From: Pirellula staleyi DSM 6068
GTDB taxonomy: Bacteria; Planctomycetota; Planctomycetia; Pirellulales; Pirellulaceae
Reading direction: 5' to 3'
DNA: 35,751 nucleotides
Assembly (NCBI GenBank): GCA_945900945.1
Contig: CAMDKL010000052.1
Location: 1-35,751 of the forward strand
Shown: piece by piece, positions 32,804 through 35,751 of the stretch
How positions within the stretch are numbered: the first letter of the stretch is position 1
How the letters are laid out: each line of letters opens with the position of its first letter
Notes under the pieces: generated by a model
The model's database searches: none
What the model was told of the DNA's origin: nothing
What the model saw: the letters and a program-made list of their open reading frames with translations, nothing else
Position numbers and translations under genes: made by a program

Positions 32804-34822
32804 TTACTCTCGATCCGTCGGCAGCTTCGCGCGGTTTAGAACTTTCCACTGGTTATCAAAAAAATCGGCGGCGATAACTATGCCAGCGGACGCAACGCTC
32901 GGTGCTTGAACGATGTCCAAGATCGCCCAGTCTGGTAGCTTGGGATTCTGCAAAGAGTTGGTTTTATCGTGAACCTCTCGAAACGTCAGACCAGAATTGA
33001 GAATGACGTAACGGCTCGGATTCAATGGGTTCGGATAGCAAAGAACTGGAACACTGCTACCCACCGGTCCCTCTTGACCACCAATCTTCAATACCTTGTC
33101 GTTCCAAGTGATCACATCGCTGACACCTTTGCTTTCGAGAATTCTTTGCAGGAGTGAATTCGTGCTTGGTGTTCCCCAAACGACTAAGTGACAGTCTGTG
33201 ATATCCTGTTCGGTAACTTCGCTAGCCTTCCGAACGATTGCATCGCCTCGCATCAGCGATCGCCAGCGAACAAGGAAGTGCTCTGCTTCGATTCGGACCC
33301 AATGGTCGGTTGCAGTGCCATCAGGCTTACCATCTGGCAAGACCACAATAAAACGCGATTTGAAACCGTCATCGATCGGCCCCTGCAGCATGGGCCTTTT
33401 GACATGGCCATCGACTTTTATAGAGCCTTCAGCAGTTGGCTTAGCATGATTTTTCCAGTCCCATACCGTCTTGTTACCTAAAAACCTACTGCCGGTAACC
33501 TCCACTCCATCGACGAAGACCTTTGGTGCTTTTGCTAACTTCGGCAAGCGAATCGCCAAACTCGTTACGTTTTTCGTGGTGACGCGAATGTCATTCTTTC
33601 CTTCGTCCCAGACCGCTTCGGCCCGTGCGTCTTCCCATTGGTTTTGCATACCAGTGATTTCCAGCCAGTGCATGCGGCTGTAGGCAAGCGAACGAGTCTG
33701 TAGCATCAGTTTCTTCGGCAAAATATCTCTACCCGTAGCCACAGCCTTTTCGATCAGTGACTGCACCTCCTTAATTACTTCTGGATGGTATTGATGCCCC
33801 ATGCCTGGCCCGATGAGATGCGGTGGGTGCAAGTCTTCTTTGGCGAGTACCTCTGCCATGTACTCAGCGGAATCGCGTTGGGGGTCGATTTCGCCGGAGT
33901 AGCAAATCAGTGGAACATTAAAGAAGTTGCGAGCGTAGTTAGGCACGTCGTAAACGCCCCAAAGTTTTTGCTCGTACCATGCTGGCAACTTGTCCTTTGT
34001 GATTTTTTGATAACGTTTTACATCGACAAAGCCTGCACCGGTATGCACACATGCCCATTGGTCCGCAAAGTGAGCCCCGATGTGCCATGCGCCTGCTCCG
34101 CCCATACTGAATCCGGCGAGCGCGATGCGATTGTCATCGATAGGGAAGCGTGCGATGGCGTCCTCTCTGGCTTCAAATACATCGGTTTCCCCAGCGCTCT
34201 TCCAGCCATTGCAATAGCGTCCGAAAGGATGAATGACAACGGTCCCTTTTGGCTGGAACTGACCGGGCTTCTTGGCATTCAATCGACTGTAAACAAAATG
34301 TAGGTCGGTAGCAGTGTCACCACGACCATGTAGCCAAATCCACATCGGGACTCTAGGCATGTCCTTGCCAAACTCTAGCCCCTCTGGGACCTCGACACCG
34401 TAGGGTTGCGGCGAATCATCGATCTTGGAGTAAAATCCTATTACCTTTTGGCCGCTGCCTTCCATCCAAGGTGTCTGATTGTTCTTCAGTGACGTAATGC
34501 GACTGGCCGCCTCATCAAGCAGTGCAGTCGCTTTAGTTAGATCTTCTTCAGGTTTCTTGCCATACCATTCATGGAACTCGATGGCATATCGTACCGCTTT
34601 GAGGAAAATGTCCGCGTCAGCAGCTCGCGGATGTTTTTTCACAGCGGCGAAATCGAGCGTCAAATCAGCTAGTTTGCCTTCGAGCTTCTCGATTTGATCA
34701 GCGTCCAGCTCCGCCGTCGGCTTGGGCGGTAACGAGCCTCTAAACGTTGCAGTCGCTCCATCTAACTGAAGTTGAGCGTGTGCTACTGCGGTGAGAAGTG
34801 CCAAGAGTACAAAAGTTTTCAT
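32804..34822 (-). CDS. Secreted alpha/beta-hydrolase (prolyl-oligopeptidase/esterase type)
   Basis: This 672-residue protein has a signal peptide (1-19, MKTFVLLALLTAVAHAQLQ) starting at ATG 34822; the longer frame to 34876 adds a poorly supported hydrophobic lead. The middle (about 100-390) is an alpha/beta-hydrolase: an oxyanion-region HGRGD (near residue 169), nucleophile S239 in AGFSMGGAGAWHIG, an acidic residue in YSGEIDPQRDS and the His in GPGMGHQYHPE. The C-terminal third is beta-rich with a WDW-containing sandwich and no identified motif. Members split esters or peptides in the periplasm or outside the cell; planctomycetes carry many that act on polysaccharide esters. The substrate is unknown. 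Confidence 0.87.
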   Translation of the reverse strand: MKTFVLLALLTAVAHAQLQLDGATATFRGSLPPKPTAELDADQIEKLEGKLADLTLDFAAVKKHPRAADADIFLKAVRYAIEFHEWYGKKPEEDLTKATALLDEAASRITSLKNNQTPWMEGSGQKVIGFYSKIDDSPQPYGVEVPEGLEFGKDMPRVPMWIWLHGRGDTATDLHFVYSRLNAKKPGQFQPKGTVVIHPFGRYCNGWKSAGETDVFEAREDAIARFPIDDNRIALAGFSMGGAGAWHIGAHFADQWACVHTGAGFVDVKRYQKITKDKLPAWYEQKLWGVYDVPNYARNFFNVPLICYSGEIDPQRDSAEYMAEVLAKEDLHPPHLIGPGMGHQYHPEVIKEVQSLIEKAVATGRDILPKKLMLQTRSLAYSRMHWLEITGMQNQWEDARAEAVWDEGKNDIRVTTKNVTSLAIRLPKLAKAPKVFVDGVEVTGSRFLGNKTVWDWKNHAKPTAEGSIKVDGHVKRPMLQGPIDDGFKSRFIVVLPDGKPDGTATDHWVRIEAEHFLVRWRSLMRGDAIVRKASEVTEQDITDCHLVVWGTPSTNSLLQRILESKGVSDVITWNDKVLKIGGQEGPVGSSVPVLCYPNPLNPSRYVILNSGLTFREVHDKTNSLQNPKLPDWAILDIVQAPSVASAGIVIAADFFDNQWKVLNRAKLPTDRE

Positions 34823-34920
34823 GGGCCAGCGAATGGGGTAGATGGTGATCGCGACGACACTGAACACAACGATCATCGGTTGAAGTCGCTCGTTGCCGTG
34901 ATTACTGCTAGTTTCCTTTG

Positions 34921-34936
34921 GGGTGACCGTTCACCG
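34921..34936 (+). repeat. Direct repeat GGGT(G/A)ACCGTTCAC(C/G)G, copy A
   Basis: Matches 35211-35226 in 14 of 16 bases; both are followed by a pyrimidine-rich CTTTT or TTTTT run. The second copy precedes the IS66-like remnant, so these may be remnants of transposon ends, though that link is inferred. Confidence 0.45.
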
Positions 34937-35210
34937 CTTTTCAGTGTTTGGTATGTTGGACGCTTTCATTCTATCGAATTTCGCTTCATTCAAGTCTGTC
35001 AAGAAAGAGAAAAAGTTGCGAACTACGACTTGCAGGTGTCGAAAGCTGTACCAGTCGGTAGACACTCAAATAAGAGCAAACGCCCGGAACTGAAACGCCG
35101 AATCCATTGACGCCTCATCTGGAGGTGGTATCCTAGAATATTCGCATGTGCTTAGCAACTCTGTCTTGATCCTTTCGCATGAATACTCACGATTCTATGA
35201 GGCAGTTCAA

Positions 35211-35226
35211 GGGTAACCGTTCACGG
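35211..35226 (+). repeat. Direct repeat GGGT(G/A)ACCGTTCAC(C/G)G, copy B
   Basis: Second copy, about 70 bases before the transposase-like remnant at 35295. The 290-base spacing to copy A and identical orientation are seen directly. Confidence 0.45.
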
Positions 35227-35294
35227 TTTTTGATTGGGTAGTGCGTTAGCCAAAGCGACGAAAGATTCGTCGACTTCATCCAAGCCTCCTTCAA

Positions 35295-35560
35295 GTGATC
35301 TTGTCAAGCCAAAGCCTAAAAAAAGGTCGCGGGCGGCCTAAAAGCACAAAACGAGGTGCTCAGCTTGGCCACGAAAGGATCCTGCGTGAACCGTTGACTC
35401 CAGAGCGAGTTGACGAGACAAGTATCCATGAAATCGACAGTAAAGAAATCCAGCGATTAGGACTGAGTCCGACAGGCGACTAGGATGTCATTCAGCATAT
35501 CGAACTGCCAATCACAGCGAACAACAAATACGGTATTGCGTGATCGACCGCAAAATCACC
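35295..35560 (+). pseudogene. Possible decayed IS66-like transposase fragment
   Basis: The frame from about 35310 gives KKGRGRPKSTKRGAQLGHER then ILREPLTPERVDETSIHEID and EIQRLGLSPTGD, a TAG stop at 35481-35483, and DVIQHIELPITANNK. A Gly-rich GxxxGH start, PERVDE and later xxIELP are the pattern at the N-terminal end of IS66-type transposases that follow the zinc-finger region. The frame then breaks up with several stops and the DDE catalytic core is absent from the window. Two direct repeats of unknown origin lie upstream. An AT-hook-like GRGRPK is also present, so a small DNA-binding protein is an alternative; the stops argue for decay. Confidence 0.45.
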
Positions 35561-35751
35561 CAAGGTACGCGTGGAGAGTTAGGCCAGAAAGATGGCAGCC
35601 ACTCGAATCGATGCCAACGCATGGAAAAATTGGAGATCCAAAATATTCCTGTCCCTAATTTTTCTGTCAAAACAGAGAGAACGAGATCAGGCTGATTGAA
35701 AAGAGTGCAACAAGAACAACCGTCTTGATGTCCAGGCTACACGCGATCTCG

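Larger units (their letters stand above)
34823..35294. other. Spacer upstream of the hydrolase gene
   Basis: No supported gene is seen in about 470 bases. Two direct copies of GGGTrACCGTTCACsG occur at 34921-34936 and 35211-35226 (two differences in 16). The hydrolase promoter should lie in the left part. Confidence 0.5.

Noticed and set aside
1-35751. CRISPR arrays, rRNA and tRNA genes
   Set aside because: No evenly spaced direct repeats and no rRNA or tRNA core sequences (such as GGTTCGAATCC in a cloverleaf context) were noticed; this is reading by eye, not a covariance-model search.

Overview
The window looks like a chromosomal stretch from a planctomycete, most likely a Pirellulaceae-type (Rhodopirellula/Blastopirellula-like) bacterium. 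The evidence is a very large exported ceramidase-like/membrane-bound-dehydrogenase/cytochrome c fusion, a fragment of a DUF1592/DUF1588-type planctomycete cytochrome gene, short dispersed palindromic repeats, frequent weak Shine-Dalgarno sequences and some TTG starts. No rRNA, tRNA or CRISPR array was seen.

Layout. Positions 1-9 kb hold housekeeping genes: a galE fragment at the left edge (-), a XerC/D recombinase (+), a decayed cytochrome pseudogene, rpsB-tsf (+), a decayed M20 dipeptidase pseudogene, clpS (+) meeting pheA (-) tail to tail, and dnaK (+) behind a near-perfect sigma-54 promoter. Positions 8.8-14.9 kb hold a secondary-metabolism island on the - strand, with the tightly coupled order methyltransferase, FAD oxidoreductase, type III polyketide synthase, then an M61 peptidase. 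A second methyltransferase (+) diverges from it. The composition resembles alkylresorcinol/alkylquinone (phenolic lipid) operons. Positions 15.4-25.7 kb carry a TlpA-like thioredoxin (+), the 1393-residue fusion protein (-), a secreted prenyltransferase-like/squalene-cyclase-repeat protein (-), a carotenoid desaturase overlapping a glutathione peroxidase (-), and a secreted endonuclease/exonuclease/phosphatase-fold protein (+).

Positions 25.7-31.9 kb carry an SPFH membrane protein followed by an Arc-type ribbon-helix-helix protein (-). These are followed by a + strand run: an exported protein with a degenerate receiver-like domain, a sensorless sigma-54 activator, and ribBA. Positions 31.9-35.75 kb hold a DUF3565 pseudogene, an unrecognised 152-residue protein, a secreted alpha/beta-hydrolase, and a degraded stretch with an IS66-like transposase remnant.

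Three threads stand out. First, the type III PKS operon probably makes a methylated, hydroxylated phenolic lipid. Second, sigma-54 control is implied twice: the promoter of dnaK and a PspF-like activator without a sensor domain, encoded next to an exported pseudo-receiver protein. Third, at least four decayed genes and several short repeats lie in the intergenic spaces. Functional calls rest on recognising motifs by eye; no database search was run.
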